Assembly: GCA_029570205.1 (NCBI GenBank)
Contig: JAKQSI010000065.1
Span: 124,001-188,000, forward strand
Reading direction: 5' to 3'
DNA length: 64,000 nt
Origin: Candidatus Omnitrophota bacterium
GTDB taxonomy: Bacteria > Hinthialibacterota > Hinthialibacteria > Hinthialibacterales > JAKPRU01
Made by a program: the position numbers and the translations under genes. Each line of letters opens with the position of its first letter. The stretch's first letter is position 1. The notes under the pieces were generated by a model. That model saw nothing but the letters and a program-made list of their open reading frames with translations, was not told the DNA's origin and ran no database searches. Shown here piece after piece: positions 15,629 through 24,849 of this stretch.

Positions 15629-15703
15629 TCAACCCCCACCTTACCTCCCCCGATCTTCGGGGGAGGAATTTTGGCTGTGACCTTGCCCGATCTTCGGGGG
15701 AGG
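15629..15703. repeat. 40-bp dispersed hairpin repeat, copy 2, with a partial third copy
   Basis: Positions 15629-15668 match 5591-5630 at 39 of 40 bases, including the 10-bp-stem hairpin at 15644-15666. A shorter copy of the hairpin follows at 15681-15703, and a diverged start of the unit lies at 15601. The cluster fills the gap behind the uronate-isomerase-like gene and ahead of the RecD-like gene. Confidence 0.7.
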
Positions 15704-15759
15704 GATTTTTAATAGCCTGGGCGCTTTCTTCTGCCTGTTTTCCCCTGCGTTTTCTTTTT

Positions 15760-17007
15760 TTACAACCTCCCCGCAAACCGCAGAAAATTGTCCCGAAAAA
15801 GATCCCGGACATCCCGCGTCACGGCCTCCTCCGTTATGGACCAGCCGGTCCGCTGTAAATCGGTGTATTTTTCAACAAGGACCTCGGCGATGACTTTCCG
15901 TGAATGTGCCCATTTGTACAGGAGTTGATCGAGAATCCGTGCATCAGAGTGCTGTGGGATAAAGCTGAAGCCTAATAACTCCAGCCGTACCATTGTAACT
16001 TCGCGGATCAGGCTGGGCACATTGAGAAACCACCAGCAACCGAACGGCATCAGGTTTCGAAATTTCCGAGCGGTAACGCACAATAGATGCTGGTCTTCGC
16101 GCGAAAGCATGGTGACCAGAAAGCGATTGTCGGGATAAGCGACGCAAAGGTTTTCAATCGCCTGTGTGCCCGCCTTGCCGACACTGTCTCCGGCTAGTTG
16201 CAGGTGCGGATTCACCTGTCTTTTGACACCGATCATCAATGCCAGCGGCACTTCCCGATCGAGCGCAACCGGTAGAATGCAGGAATCGAGCATCCGTCGC
16301 ACCGGATCCTCCGTGGGGAAACAGAAAGTGGGCGGCAGTGAAACCGCCATATAGAGCGGGTCCATCCGATCGATCCATACACGCAAGAACCGTCGAATCT
16401 GGGCACACGTGACATCGTCCAAATGTGTGGAAACCGCATACCCCAATTCCGACAGAATGGAACAGGCGCGCGGAAGGTCGGTCAGCAGCGGATCGATCCG
16501 CAATGCAGCCCGGAATTGAGGATTCGGAGGGATTTCACGCTCCCAGACTGCCCGTTCCCTCGAATCGAACGGATCGTTGGTCATTACTACAAATTCGACA
16601 TTCGCCTTTTGGAAAACAAGATCTGCATATTCCTGGACAGTCCATTGTTTGAAGTGTTGACGAATTTCTTCCAGATCGGCGCGGGAAATGTCTATCCCCA
16701 CAGTCTGCAAGGCGGTGAGAACGCCCCGTGCCGCCTCGGAAATGGGGGATGACCGCCGATACAGATATTCCCAGATATGATTCGCTTTCTCGCGGGTGGA
16801 CAACGCCCAGAACTCATCATACCCGACAGGGGAACGGCGCATTATTTCCGCCACTAGGTAATGGTAGGTCAGGAGTTCATCCACGCCCCAGAGCAGAAGA
16901 TCCCCGAACGCGGGGGAATACAAATGCGTGTGGATATCGACAATCGGCGTTCTTTCCACAATCTCCGTAACGACCGCTCTTAATTGAGTCGGTGAGATGT
17001 TCGGCAT
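15760..17007 (-). CDS. Uronate isomerase-like (UxaC family) amidohydrolase-fold protein
   Basis: This is a 415-residue TIM-barrel protein of the amidohydrolase superfamily. The metal-binding start is VDIHTHLYSP (His26, His28), followed by LLTYHYLVAEIM, a pattern typical of glucuronate isomerase-like proteins from planctomycete-type bacteria. Later elements are MTNDPFDSRE, ALRIDPLL, the conserved PDNRFLVTMLSRED strand, and GFSFIPQHSDARILDQLLYKW near the C-terminus. True UxaC proteins isomerise glucuronate or galacturonate to fructuronate or tagaturonate. These shorter relatives are uncharacterised. It belongs to a minus-strand carbohydrate group with a Gfo/Idh oxidoreductase, rhaM and a URO-D protein, which supports a uronic or deoxy-sugar role. 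The start ATG is at 17007. Confidence 0.75.
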   Translation of the reverse strand: MPNISPTQLRAVVTEIVERTPIVDIHTHLYSPAFGDLLLWGVDELLTYHYLVAEIMRRSPVGYDEFWALSTREKANHIWEYLYRRSSPISEAARGVLTALQTVGIDISRADLEEIRQHFKQWTVQEYADLVFQKANVEFVVMTNDPFDSRERAVWEREIPPNPQFRAALRIDPLLTDLPRACSILSELGYAVSTHLDDVTCAQIRRFLRVWIDRMDPLYMAVSLPPTFCFPTEDPVRRMLDSCILPVALDREVPLALMIGVKRQVNPHLQLAGDSVGKAGTQAIENLCVAYPDNRFLVTMLSREDQHLLCVTARKFRNLMPFGCWWFLNVPSLIREVTMVRLELLGFSFIPQHSDARILDQLLYKWAHSRKVIAEVLVEKYTDLQRTGWSITEEAVTRDVRDLFRDNFLRFAGRL

Positions 17008-17236
17008 GGTCGATCTCCTCCGAGCCGGATGAAATTACACGCTAATCATTTTCTCCTGTTTTCCAATGACTAAATCCTATCCGCGACACCCCAATTCGAC
17101 TAACGAATGTTTAAGCGAATATGGCAGCCGCGTTGACCGGTACTTTGTCGTGCATACCCGCGTGACCCCAGTCTGTCCAACCGACGCACCGTCCTCACTC
17201 CAAGAAGAAAAAAGGGTGGAAAACCGTTCCCTGCAT

Positions 17237-18298
17237 CTATCGGATCAGTACCTCCCGATTTTTCTGGGACGATTCATAGATGGCGTCGATGATCTTCTGA
17301 ATCTCCAGAGATTCTTCGGGCTTCACGAGGACGGGTTTGTTTTTCTCAACACATTCTGTGAAGTGGCGAATTTCCATCCGGTGACCTTCCTGCTCCGGCA
17401 GCCAGTCGAATCGAGTACTGGTCAGCGCATTGCGACCATAGCCGTATATTGCCGGAGGAACCGTCGTTGCGCCGGCTTTATCACCGAGAATGGTAAGGGA
17501 TTCGACACTTTCGGGAATGTTTGCCGCCCAGGAAACCTGTACCGACATGGTGATGTTGTTCCGGAAGCGGATAAACGCGGCGGCGAAATCCTCTACATCG
17601 AATTCTTTTCTTACATAGTTTTCGCCCCATTCGGCATTGCAGAGGTCGTCGCGATCGCCGAACATCCGGTACACCTTGCCCGATGCCGCCATGGGTTTCG
17701 GGCATCCCATCAGCCAGACCGCCAGGTCGATAACATGCACACCGATATCGATTACCGGGCCGCCGCGCGATTCCTTCTTGATATGGAACTTTGACCAGCC
17801 GGGAATCCCTCGCCGCCGCAGCGCCTGCCCGTGCGCGTAATAGATTTCTCCGAGATCGCCGCGCCGGATTGCCTCTTTGATCTGTTCGGAGCGAGCCTCA
17901 AACCGCTGATGCTGGGCAACCATGAGTTTCCGGTTTGCTTTTTTGGCGGCCTGGATCATTTCACGGCATTCTTTAACGTTCATTGCCATGGGCTTTTCCA
18001 CAAGCACATTTGCGCCCGCTTCGAGGGCTTGGATGGTCAGCGGCGCATGGCCGCGATTCTGGGCGCAAATATCGATGATATCGTAATCGGCGCTTCGCAA
18101 CATCACCGCTGCGCTGCGATATCGCTTCTCCACCTCGAATTTCCTGCCGATCATTTCCACCCGTTCCGGGAGAATATCGCACACCCCGATCACCTCCACA
18201 CGCCCTTCCGCCTCCAGTTCCTTCCAATAGGGAAGGTGGCGGTCATGCGCAATGGCCCCCACACCGATCACGCCAACTTTGAGCCTGTTCTTTGCCAT
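17237..18298 (-). CDS. Gfo/Idh/MocA family oxidoreductase (cytoplasmic)
   Basis: This is a 353-residue NAD(P)-dependent dehydrogenase without a signal peptide. It has KVGVIGVGAIAHDRHLPYW (nucleotide-binding loop), VIGVCDILPERV and the hallmark LVEKPMAMN (catalytic Lys). In the substrate domain, GGPVIDIGVHVIDLAVWLMG carries the Asp and His proposed to act in catalysis (D..H in this family). AAFIRFRNNITMSVQVSWA forms the open sheet. The start ATG follows AAGGA. It sits between rhaM and the UxaC-like gene on the same strand, so oxidation of a sugar or sugar lactone is a reasonable guess. The exact substrate is unknown. Confidence 0.9.
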   Translation of the reverse strand: MAKNRLKVGVIGVGAIAHDRHLPYWKELEAEGRVEVIGVCDILPERVEMIGRKFEVEKRYRSAAVMLRSADYDIIDICAQNRGHAPLTIQALEAGANVLVEKPMAMNVKECREMIQAAKKANRKLMVAQHQRFEARSEQIKEAIRRGDLGEIYYAHGQALRRRGIPGWSKFHIKKESRGGPVIDIGVHVIDLAVWLMGCPKPMAASGKVYRMFGDRDDLCNAEWGENYVRKEFDVEDFAAAFIRFRNNITMSVQVSWAANIPESVESLTILGDKAGATTVPPAIYGYGRNALTSTRFDWLPEQEGHRMEIRHFTECVEKNKPVLVKPEESLEIQKIIDAIYESSQKNREVLIR

Positions 18299-18528
18299 AG
18301 TTATATTCCTTTAAACATATCGGATTGCGATTTCCATGTGAGAATGCAAATAGGATACGCTGGGGGGAGTTCCGGTGGTAGTGAACCGGCTCCAGGGGCG
18401 CACAACCCTATACCCTTGCGGTGCAACTACATGCGTCATTTGTGAGAAAGAACCGGAATATCCTCTCACCCGAAGTTTCTCCCGGCGCCAGAGACAGAAG
18501 AGAAATACCTCCCGTGGGAAAGGGAACA

Positions 18529-18852
18529 CTAATCCCAGTGGAAAATCTCTCTCATCTCGGTCCACCACGCGTTCGGGCCTTTCTGCTCGACGGGAATGAA
18601 ACCGGGGGTGCAGACTTTCCACCATTCCTGCGTTGTGGGATCGTCGGCCATCTTTTTCATATCCGCCTCGTAATCGTCTCCAATGTATTCATAATAGCTG
18701 AACAGTAAATCCCCATAATGATAAATGGAATAGTTGCGGATATTGCAATCCGTAATTTTTTCCAGTACCTTCGGCCACACGTTTGCGTGAAGGCGCACAT
18801 ACTCGTCCAGGAAATCAGGTCGGATTTTAACTACCATTCCATATCGCTGCAT
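18529..18852 (-). CDS. rhaM: L-rhamnose mutarotase
   Basis: This is a 107-residue small ferredoxin-like-fold enzyme that interconverts alpha and beta anomers of L-rhamnose (or a related 6-deoxy sugar) before catabolism. MQRYGMVVKIRPDFLDEYVR, HANVWPKVLEKITDCNIRNY, the short LFSYYEYIGDDYEADM strand-helix and QEWWKVCTPGF match the family end to end, including the conserved His and the WW pair. The length is typical. A strong AAAGGAGAT precedes the ATG. It lies 23 bp downstream of the URO-D-like gene, very likely in one transcript. No rhamnose isomerase or kinase is in the window. Confidence 0.92.
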   Translation of the reverse strand: MQRYGMVVKIRPDFLDEYVRLHANVWPKVLEKITDCNIRNYSIYHYGDLLFSYYEYIGDDYEADMKKMADDPTTQEWWKVCTPGFIPVEQKGPNAWWTEMREIFHWD

Positions 18853-18875
18853 CGGGAATCTCCTTTCCGGTTCCG

Positions 18876-20003
18876 TTACAAGTTCAATGGAAAATAGCCA
18901 TATTTTCGCAGAGTGTCAACAGCAAATCGATACGAGTCAGGGTCCACTTCGCTGCTGACCGAATGATCGGATTGGAATACCCAACCTCCGCCGCGCGCCG
19001 CCTGAAGCTTGTATTGGATTTCCTGTTCGATCCTATTGAAATCCCCGCTCTCCAGCACGCGAACATCGATATTGCCCGCGAAAGCGAGTTTCCCGGCATA
19101 CTCCTTTTTCAATTCAACCGCATCCAAATCCGCTTTCGCTTCCAGCGGATTATAGGCGTCCAGACCCATTTCAACGAAATCGTCAAAAACAGCCCGGGCA
19201 TTTCCACAGCCATGATAAACTACCATCAGATCATTTTCATGGAATAATTCGATCAGGTTCTTTACATGCGGTTTGAATATCTTCCGCCAGTATGTCGGGC
19301 CGAACAGCATTCCGTTTCGATAGGCGACATCGCCCCAAATGTACATCCCCGAAAGTCGTCCTTTCCCGGCCTCGATTTCCGCTTTTGCCAGGGAGAATAG
19401 AAATTCCCCGATGCGATCTACAAAGTCGATGAGCAGTTCGGTTTCACTCGCCATCCAGATCAACGCATTCTCTGTGCCGATGATTCGCCAGAGAAATTCA
19501 AACGGTTCGCAGATGGAACCGAACACAGCGAAATCTTCCAGAAACGGCTCAAGGCGGTCTTTCCAGGACGGAATGTCGCGGACCAGCGTGTCTCCGACAC
19601 AGTTAATCTGATCGTCCCCGCCTTGGAAAAATCTGCGCGAATCTGCCGGATCGTCGAACTCGAACCGGGCCATGTCACCGGGTTCTTTGATGGAAAAGTC
19701 CTCAAACATGGGCATGGGGACAATCCCGCGACGACGAATGGTTGCGCCGAATCCCGTTTGAATGACAATGTCTTCACCCGTCTGCTCGATGATTTTGAAC
19801 GGCTGGATTTTCGGGTCCATGTTCGGATTGATGACCACATAGTCCAGATCGAACTCGCGATAGGGATCGAATCCCTCTCCCCATTTTTCTTTACAGCGGT
19901 TGAGGAATTGGGTCCAGAAGAATTCCCCGGCGGGGACACGATCTCCTTCTTTATGAGACAAGGCATGACGCATTCGTCGGATCTTTTCGTGGGCCTTTCC
20001 CAT
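18876..20003 (-). CDS. Uroporphyrinogen decarboxylase (URO-D) superfamily protein
   Basis: This is a protein of about 375 residues with the URO-D TIM-barrel fold. Seen: HKEGDRVPAGEFFW at the N-terminus, FDPYREFDLDYVVINPNMD, YIWGDVAYRNGMLFGPTYW, then VVYHGCGNARAVFDDFVEMGLDAYNPLEAKAD and LAFAGNIDVRVLESGD. Members of this branch are not haem enzymes. They occur in carbohydrate loci of planctomycete-like bacteria or resemble corrinoid methyltransferases. The H-x-C in VVYHGCGN corresponds to the metal-binding region of the MtaA-type relatives. The ATG at 20003 is preferred (AGGAG 8 nt upstream). A GTG directly before it is an alternative. First gene of the rhaM group. Confidence 0.82.
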   Translation of the reverse strand: MGKAHEKIRRMRHALSHKEGDRVPAGEFFWTQFLNRCKEKWGEGFDPYREFDLDYVVINPNMDPKIQPFKIIEQTGEDIVIQTGFGATIRRRGIVPMPMFEDFSIKEPGDMARFEFDDPADSRRFFQGGDDQINCVGDTLVRDIPSWKDRLEPFLEDFAVFGSICEPFEFLWRIIGTENALIWMASETELLIDFVDRIGEFLFSLAKAEIEAGKGRLSGMYIWGDVAYRNGMLFGPTYWRKIFKPHVKNLIELFHENDLMVVYHGCGNARAVFDDFVEMGLDAYNPLEAKADLDAVELKKEYAGKLAFAGNIDVRVLESGDFNRIEQEIQYKLQAARGGGWVFQSDHSVSSEVDPDSYRFAVDTLRKYGYFPLNL

Positions 20004-20184
20004 CACAGAAACTCCTCAGACACTGTGGTTTTGCCGCAAGTGTAAACCCGTCGACGTCGAAACGCAAGCATTTTCAAATATTCATCGGGCGGGACATTCA
20101 AAACTTCGCGGCGGGTGTCGAACATGATATTGTTTCTGCGAAGTCGCGAAGGAATTTCACAGTTGGGAGGTGTGATCGGCAAGG

Positions 20185-21441
20185 ATGTACAAGGCGATAT
20201 GGGCGGTCATTCTGTGTGGCATTGCTACCCAGATTCCACAGGCGCAGCCGGGACCGGTGATTGAGAACGCCACAGGGCGGGTCCTGACCGGCCTGGAGGT
20301 TCTGCTGACAGAGCGCCTGGAGATGATTAAGGGGAAACGGATTGCGGTCGTGTGCAATCACACAAGCCGGAATGCAGAGAGGCAGCATCTGGTTTCGCTG
20401 CTGTTGCCTCATGCAAGCATAACCGCGATTCTCGGACCGGAACATGGATTTTCAGGGGATCATCCGGCGGGTGAATTGTTTCCTGACCCGAGTGAGCAAT
20501 TCGAAGGATTTCCCGTTTTCAGTCTCTACGGAGAGTTTCGGTCGCCGACCCGGGAGATGCTCAAAGCGGCGGAGATGGTTGTGTTCGATATACAGGATAT
20601 CGGAACGCGGTTTTATACATACATTTCTACTTTGTATCTTACGATGCAGTCATGTGCGCGAAACGGAATACCCCTGCTGGTTTTGGACCGACCCAACCCA
20701 ATTACGGGTGAGGTCGTCGAGGGACCTGTGGCGCATCCCGGTTCATTGAGTTTTGTCGGAATCGCACCGATCTGTATCCGGCATGGAATGACCGTGGGAG
20801 AATTAGCCTTGCTGTTTAATTCCGGCTATTTTCTGGCACATCGAATCGGAGCGCATGTACAAGTAATTCCAATGAAGGGCTGGTCCCGAACTCTCTGGTA
20901 TGACCGGACAGGACTGCCGTGGATCCCCCCTTCGCCCAACATGCCGACTTGCGATACGGCATCCGTGTACCCCGGAACAGGCCTTTTCGAGGGCACAAAT
21001 ATCTCCGAAGGGCGGGGCACGGAACGACCATTTGAGGTAGTCGGTACGCCCTGGATCGACGGTGCGAAATGGGCGGACATGCTGAATCGGTTCCAGTTAC
21101 CCGGCGTGGTGTTCTCCGCCACGACATTCACCCCGATCCATCTTCCCGAAAAAGCGCCGAATCCGAAATACAGGGATCAATTGTGTAACGGCGTTCAGGT
21201 CTCCATTACAGATCGAAAATCCTTCCAGGCGGTTTCTGCCGGAGTAGCCATGCTCTGGAGCGCAAAAGAACTGTGCCCCGATCGGTTCGAATGCACAAAA
21301 TACCTGGATTTCCTCTGGGGAAGCGAACGTCTTCGAGAACAATTGAAAGACCGGACCGACTGGCGTCAGATCCTGTCGGAGGTACAGATTGAAAAAGCGG
21401 ATTTCTTTTCTGTGCGAAACACCTCGCTACTGTATCGCTGA
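20185..21441 (+). CDS. DUF1343 protein, NamZ-type exo-beta-N-acetylmuramidase
   Basis: This is a 418-residue secreted protein with an N-terminal signal peptide (YKAIWAVILCGIATQIPQAQ). It matches the DUF1343/GH171 family throughout: RIAVVCNHTS, ILGPEHGFSGDHPAGE, VFDIQDIGTRFYTYI, LVLDRPNPITGEVVEGP, SFVGIAPICIRHGMTVGELA, and PPSPNMPTCDTASVYPGT followed by EGTNISEGRGTERPFE. By characterised relatives (NamZ of Bacillus), it would remove terminal N-acetylmuramic acid from peptidoglycan fragments, i.e. cell-wall recycling or scavenging. The length is normal. It faces the divergent URO-D group and ends against a convergent DUF1080 gene with no gap. Confidence 0.88.
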   Translation: MYKAIWAVILCGIATQIPQAQPGPVIENATGRVLTGLEVLLTERLEMIKGKRIAVVCNHTSRNAERQHLVSLLLPHASITAILGPEHGFSGDHPAGELFPDPSEQFEGFPVFSLYGEFRSPTREMLKAAEMVVFDIQDIGTRFYTYISTLYLTMQSCARNGIPLLVLDRPNPITGEVVEGPVAHPGSLSFVGIAPICIRHGMTVGELALLFNSGYFLAHRIGAHVQVIPMKGWSRTLWYDRTGLPWIPPSPNMPTCDTASVYPGTGLFEGTNISEGRGTERPFEVVGTPWIDGAKWADMLNRFQLPGVVFSATTFTPIHLPEKAPNPKYRDQLCNGVQVSITDRKSFQAVSAGVAMLWSAKELCPDRFECTKYLDFLWGSERLREQLKDRTDWRQILSEVQIEKADFFSVRNTSLLYR

Positions 21442-22131
21442 TCAGCGCGGTATTTCACGAATGTAGATATTCTTGAAATACAGCGTGTTTCCGTGATTCT
21501 GTAATTCGATCTGGCCGGTCGGATAAATCGGCTTATCGCGCTCCCAGTAATTTTCCATCACGACGTGATCGACGACGAGTTTATCATTCAGATATACGGT
21601 CACTGTTTCACCGACCATGATAATGCGGAAAGTATTCCATTCGCCGATGGGATTATCCGCCTGACAGAGGGGCTTCGAGGGGTGGATTTGGTTGTTGTAA
21701 ATACCGCCTGAACCGATGTGTTCACGGGCCGGGTCCCAGATCTGGACTTGGGGTGAGCCACGAAGATAGATGCCGCTGTCGCCGTTTTCCTTGATTTTCC
21801 AATCCACCAGAAGCTCAAAATCCCCATAGTCTTTCGCGGTGCAAAGGTTGTCGCCCTTGCCGTCGAACACCAGCACGCCGTCCTCAACATTCCAGTGAGC
21901 GCGCATTTTCTCATCGGCCTCTTTTTGCGCCTGGGCCAGTTCCCGCGGGGTCATCTTCGCGCGTTTCACCGGATCGGCCACCAGGCCCTTCCAGCCGGTC
22001 AGGTCCTTTCCATTGAACAGCGCCGTAAATCCCTTCGGTGGTTTGTTATCTTTTTTGCACCAGGGACAATGGGAACAGGCCGCAGTGAAAACGAGGAGGA
22101 TCGAAAGCCAGGTGATTGGGGGATTCTTCAT
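21442..22131 (-). CDS. DUF1080 (3-keto-disaccharide hydrolase-like) lipoprotein
   Basis: This is a 229-residue exported protein with the lipobox TAAC (Cys near 19) after ITWLSILLVF. One jelly-roll/LamG-like DUF1080 domain spans the rest: FTALFNGKDLTGWKG, HWNVEDGVLVFDGKGDNL, YGDFELLVDWKIKENGDSGIYLRG, the IYNNQIHPSKPL loop, and GQIELQNHGNTLYFKNIYIREI at the end. This is the canonical order. Relatives hydrolyse 3-keto-glycosides formed by Gfo/Idh-type oxidation, which fits the oxidoreductases in this window. Its stop abuts the stop of the convergent NamZ gene. Confidence 0.9.
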   Translation of the reverse strand: MKNPPITWLSILLVFTAACSHCPWCKKDNKPPKGFTALFNGKDLTGWKGLVADPVKRAKMTPRELAQAQKEADEKMRAHWNVEDGVLVFDGKGDNLCTAKDYGDFELLVDWKIKENGDSGIYLRGSPQVQIWDPAREHIGSGGIYNNQIHPSKPLCQADNPIGEWNTFRIIMVGETVTVYLNDKLVVDHVVMENYWERDKPIYPTGQIELQNHGNTLYFKNIYIREIPR

Positions 22132-22297
22132 TGTTCACGACTCCATTGTGTGAATTTCTGACGAATCGAATTCTATCGCCTGGGGTTCTTATTTGTCCAG
22201 GATCTTCCTCGCGGTTTCATCGTATCCGTGCTATGCTTCGCCGGTCGATGGCCCGCATTTAAGGCCACATATCCTCTCAACCACGGAGGGCAACGCC

Positions 22298-23056
22298 ATG
22301 CGAACAGCGAACTATCTGATTGTTTTGTCGACGTGTTTCTGCTTGACTGCTGTAGCCCAGGAGCCGATTCGTGTACTGATCGTAACCGGCTGCGACTATC
22401 CGGGACACCATTGGCGGGAAACAACACCGGAGGTGCGCCGGGCACTGGAGGAGAACCCGCGCTTCCAGGTGTTTGTCTGCGAAGACCCGGAGATCATGGC
22501 CACTTCCATTCACGAGCGGTACGACGTAATGGTGCTTCATTACTGCAATTGGGAACAGCCGATGCCCCGGCAGGCCGTGCTGGACGGATTTGCAAATTCG
22601 GTTCGGCAAGGGCTTGGCGTGGTCGCGCTTCATTTCGCTTGCGGCGCGTTCCCGGAGTGGCCGGAATATGTTCACATTATCGGTCGTGTCTGGGATCGGG
22701 ACAAGACACATGATCCCCTTGGCGCTTTTACCGTCCATGTTGCGGATACCAATCACCCCATTCCACGTGGAATGAGCGATTTTGAGGTAACGGACGAACT
22801 CTATTTTTGCCTGAAAGGGACGCCGGAGATTCAGATATTATTAACGGCACATTCAAAAGTGACCGACCGGGACGAAGCAATGGGATTTGTACTTCAGTAT
22901 GGGAAAGGGCGGGTGTTCCACACACCATTGGGTCACGATGTGCGGACCTTTTCAACACCGGCTGTCCGGGATCTCCTGCGGCGCGCGTGCGAATGGGCGG
23001 CCACCGGCGAGGTGACTGCGGCGCCCGCGACCTCCCCGTCCGATGCGAATAAATAG
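22298..23056 (+). CDS. ThuA-like domain protein, secreted
   Basis: This is a 252-residue protein with a signal peptide (TANYLIVLSTCFCLTAVAQ) and a ThuA (class I glutamine amidotransferase-like) domain. It shows IRVLIVTGCDYPGHHW, RYDVMVLHYCNW, QGLGVVALHFACGAF, EYVHIIGRVWDRD, HPIPRGMSDFEVTDELYF, then MGFVLQYGKGRVFHTPLGHD. ThuA relatives are linked to trehalose or other disaccharide use, and many are secreted in planctomycete-type bacteria next to DUF1080 genes, as here. The biochemical activity is not established. The start ATG at 22298 follows GGAGG. The next gene is an SSS symporter 48 bp downstream, so they may be co-transcribed. Confidence 0.88.
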   Translation: MRTANYLIVLSTCFCLTAVAQEPIRVLIVTGCDYPGHHWRETTPEVRRALEENPRFQVFVCEDPEIMATSIHERYDVMVLHYCNWEQPMPRQAVLDGFANSVRQGLGVVALHFACGAFPEWPEYVHIIGRVWDRDKTHDPLGAFTVHVADTNHPIPRGMSDFEVTDELYFCLKGTPEIQILLTAHSKVTDRDEAMGFVLQYGKGRVFHTPLGHDVRTFSTPAVRDLLRRACEWAATGEVTAAPATSPSDANK

Positions 23057-23104
23057 ATTTCCCTGAAACACCGTCTCAATTCCATTGTTTAGAAAGAACG
23101 GGCA

Positions 23105-24733
23105 ATGACCGGAACCCTCAGCGTCCTTGATCTTGTAATCATCGGAGTGTATTTCGCCGCCGTGTTGGGCGTGGGCCTCTATTTTTCGCGTCGGGAGCGC
23201 ACCAGCACAGAGTACTTTCTGGCGGGCCGCCAAGTCGCCTGGTGGGCCATCGGAGCATCCCTGTTTGCGTCGAATATCTCCAGCGAGCATTTTATCGGAC
23301 TGGCCGGGTCCGGCGCGGCTGGCGGATTTGCGGTCGGGAATTTTGAATGGCTGGCCTGTTTTTGTTGTCTGACCTTGGGCTGGCTGTTTGTGCCGTTTTA
23401 TCTTCGATCCGGCGTGTTCACCATGCCGGAGTTTCTGGAAAGGCGGTACGGTCCCGCCTCGCGGTGGTATCTGACGATCGTTTCGATTATCAGCTACGTA
23501 CTCACAAAAATCTCCGTTACACTGGTCGCGGGCAGCCTCTTGCTGGAGGAAGTCGTCGGGTGGGATTTCATAACCTCCTCGATTGTGCTGGTCGTATCCA
23601 CCGGCGTGTATACGATCGCGGGCGGCCTCTCCGCTGTGATTTACACGGAGGTAGTTCAGACCATCGTACTCACCGGCGGCGCAACGCTGCTTACCGTGAT
23701 GGGTCTGCGGGAGGTCGGGGGCTGGTCGGCATTGACCGCGAAATTGGACCCCAGCTATTTCAGCATGTTCCGGCCCATGGACCATCCCGATTTTCCCTGG
23801 ACCGGTATTGTATTCGGCGCTCCCATTCTGGGAATCTGGTACTGGTGCACGGATCAGTTTATCGTTCAACGTGTACTGAGCGCAAAGAATGAGCCGAATG
23901 CGCGAAGCGGCGCGATCTGCGCCGGATTTTTGAAAATCCTTCCGGTATTCATCATGGTTTTGCCGGGGCTGGTCGCGGCCGCATTATATGCGGATGTGAA
24001 CGGGGACAATGCCTATCCGGCAATTGTTTCCCGGTTGCTGCCGTCCGGACTCAAGGGAATTGTCATTGCGGGGCTTCTTGCGGCGATCATGTCTTCTCTT
24101 GCCTCCGTATTCAACTCCTGTTCCTCGCTGATCACCATGGACATTTACAAAAAACTAAGAGAGAACCCGACCGAGCGAGAATTAGTACTGGTGGGGCGGA
24201 TTTCCACCGGTGTGCTGGTTGTTCTCGGAATTGTGTGGGTCCCGTATATTAAAGAAATCAGTTCACAGCTGTTTGTTTACCTGCAAAGTGTGTCCGCCTA
24301 CATCAGCCCGCCGATTACAGCCTGCTTCCTATTCGGCGTATTGTCCGGACGATTAAATGCCGCCGGCGCGATCGTCTCTCTTCTCACAGGATTCATCCTG
24401 GGTGCGGCGCGTCTAATCCTGGAACTGTTACACAAGAACGGGATGGAACTGTCCGGTCCGCCCGAATGGCTTGCCACAGTTAATTTTCTGCATTTCGCGG
24501 TTCTGCTATTTGCTGTGTCGACCGTGGTGCTTTTTCTGGTCAGCGCCCTCACACAGGAACCGTCTCGTGAGAAGATTCGTGGATTGACCTTCCGGACGCT
24601 GGAAGCAGGCACAACGGTCAAGCGGGCGGAGGCTGCTTCACCGGAGAGTCAATATAGATGGGATCGACTGAATCTCCTATTTTCGGTTGTTCTGGTCCTG
24701 ATTTTGATTACTCTATGGTACATTTTCCGTTGA
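23105..24733 (+). CDS. Sodium/sugar symporter (SSS family, SGLT-like)
   Basis: This is a 542-residue membrane protein with about 14 hydrophobic segments. It shows TEYFLAGRQVAWWAIGASLFASN, split by helix 2, and the SGLT-like loop FVPFYLRSGVFTMPEFLERR. Next come GGLSAVIYTEVVQT, WYWCTDQFIVQRVLSAKN (the CTDQ motif of SGLT sugar transporters), and LKGIVIAGLLAAIMSSLAS, where Na+ ligands lie. The CTDQ/IVQR pattern favours a sugar or inositol substrate. The last hydrophobic segment (LLFSVVLVLILITLWYIF) ends at the C-terminus. The ATG at 23105 follows AAAGAACGGGCA, a modest ribosome site. It follows the ThuA gene by 48 bp and likely imports the sugars those secreted proteins release. Confidence 0.92.
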   Translation: MTGTLSVLDLVIIGVYFAAVLGVGLYFSRRERTSTEYFLAGRQVAWWAIGASLFASNISSEHFIGLAGSGAAGGFAVGNFEWLACFCCLTLGWLFVPFYLRSGVFTMPEFLERRYGPASRWYLTIVSIISYVLTKISVTLVAGSLLLEEVVGWDFITSSIVLVVSTGVYTIAGGLSAVIYTEVVQTIVLTGGATLLTVMGLREVGGWSALTAKLDPSYFSMFRPMDHPDFPWTGIVFGAPILGIWYWCTDQFIVQRVLSAKNEPNARSGAICAGFLKILPVFIMVLPGLVAAALYADVNGDNAYPAIVSRLLPSGLKGIVIAGLLAAIMSSLASVFNSCSSLITMDIYKKLRENPTERELVLVGRISTGVLVVLGIVWVPYIKEISSQLFVYLQSVSAYISPPITACFLFGVLSGRLNAAGAIVSLLTGFILGAARLILELLHKNGMELSGPPEWLATVNFLHFAVLLFAVSTVVLFLVSALTQEPSREKIRGLTFRTLEAGTTVKRAEAASPESQYRWDRLNLLFSVVLVLILITLWYIFR

Positions 24734-24849
24734 GAGATCATGCTGCATCGCCCGGGGAGAATAGAATGCCCGACCAAATCGCCGGGGTGGAAAGAGACCT
24801 CGCCATGAACGGAATCCCACCCCTCATGCTGTCGCCGTGCGTATTCGTT

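Noticed and set aside
15681-15715. Intrinsic terminator (hairpin followed by ATTTTT) on the plus strand
   Set aside because: Both neighbouring genes are on the minus strand, so no plus-strand transcript is expected here. It fits better as a copy of the dispersed hairpin repeat.
22193-22297. Longer start of the ThuA gene
   Set aside because: The added residues are not signal-like, and GGAGG precedes the ATG at 22298, which begins a proper signal peptide.
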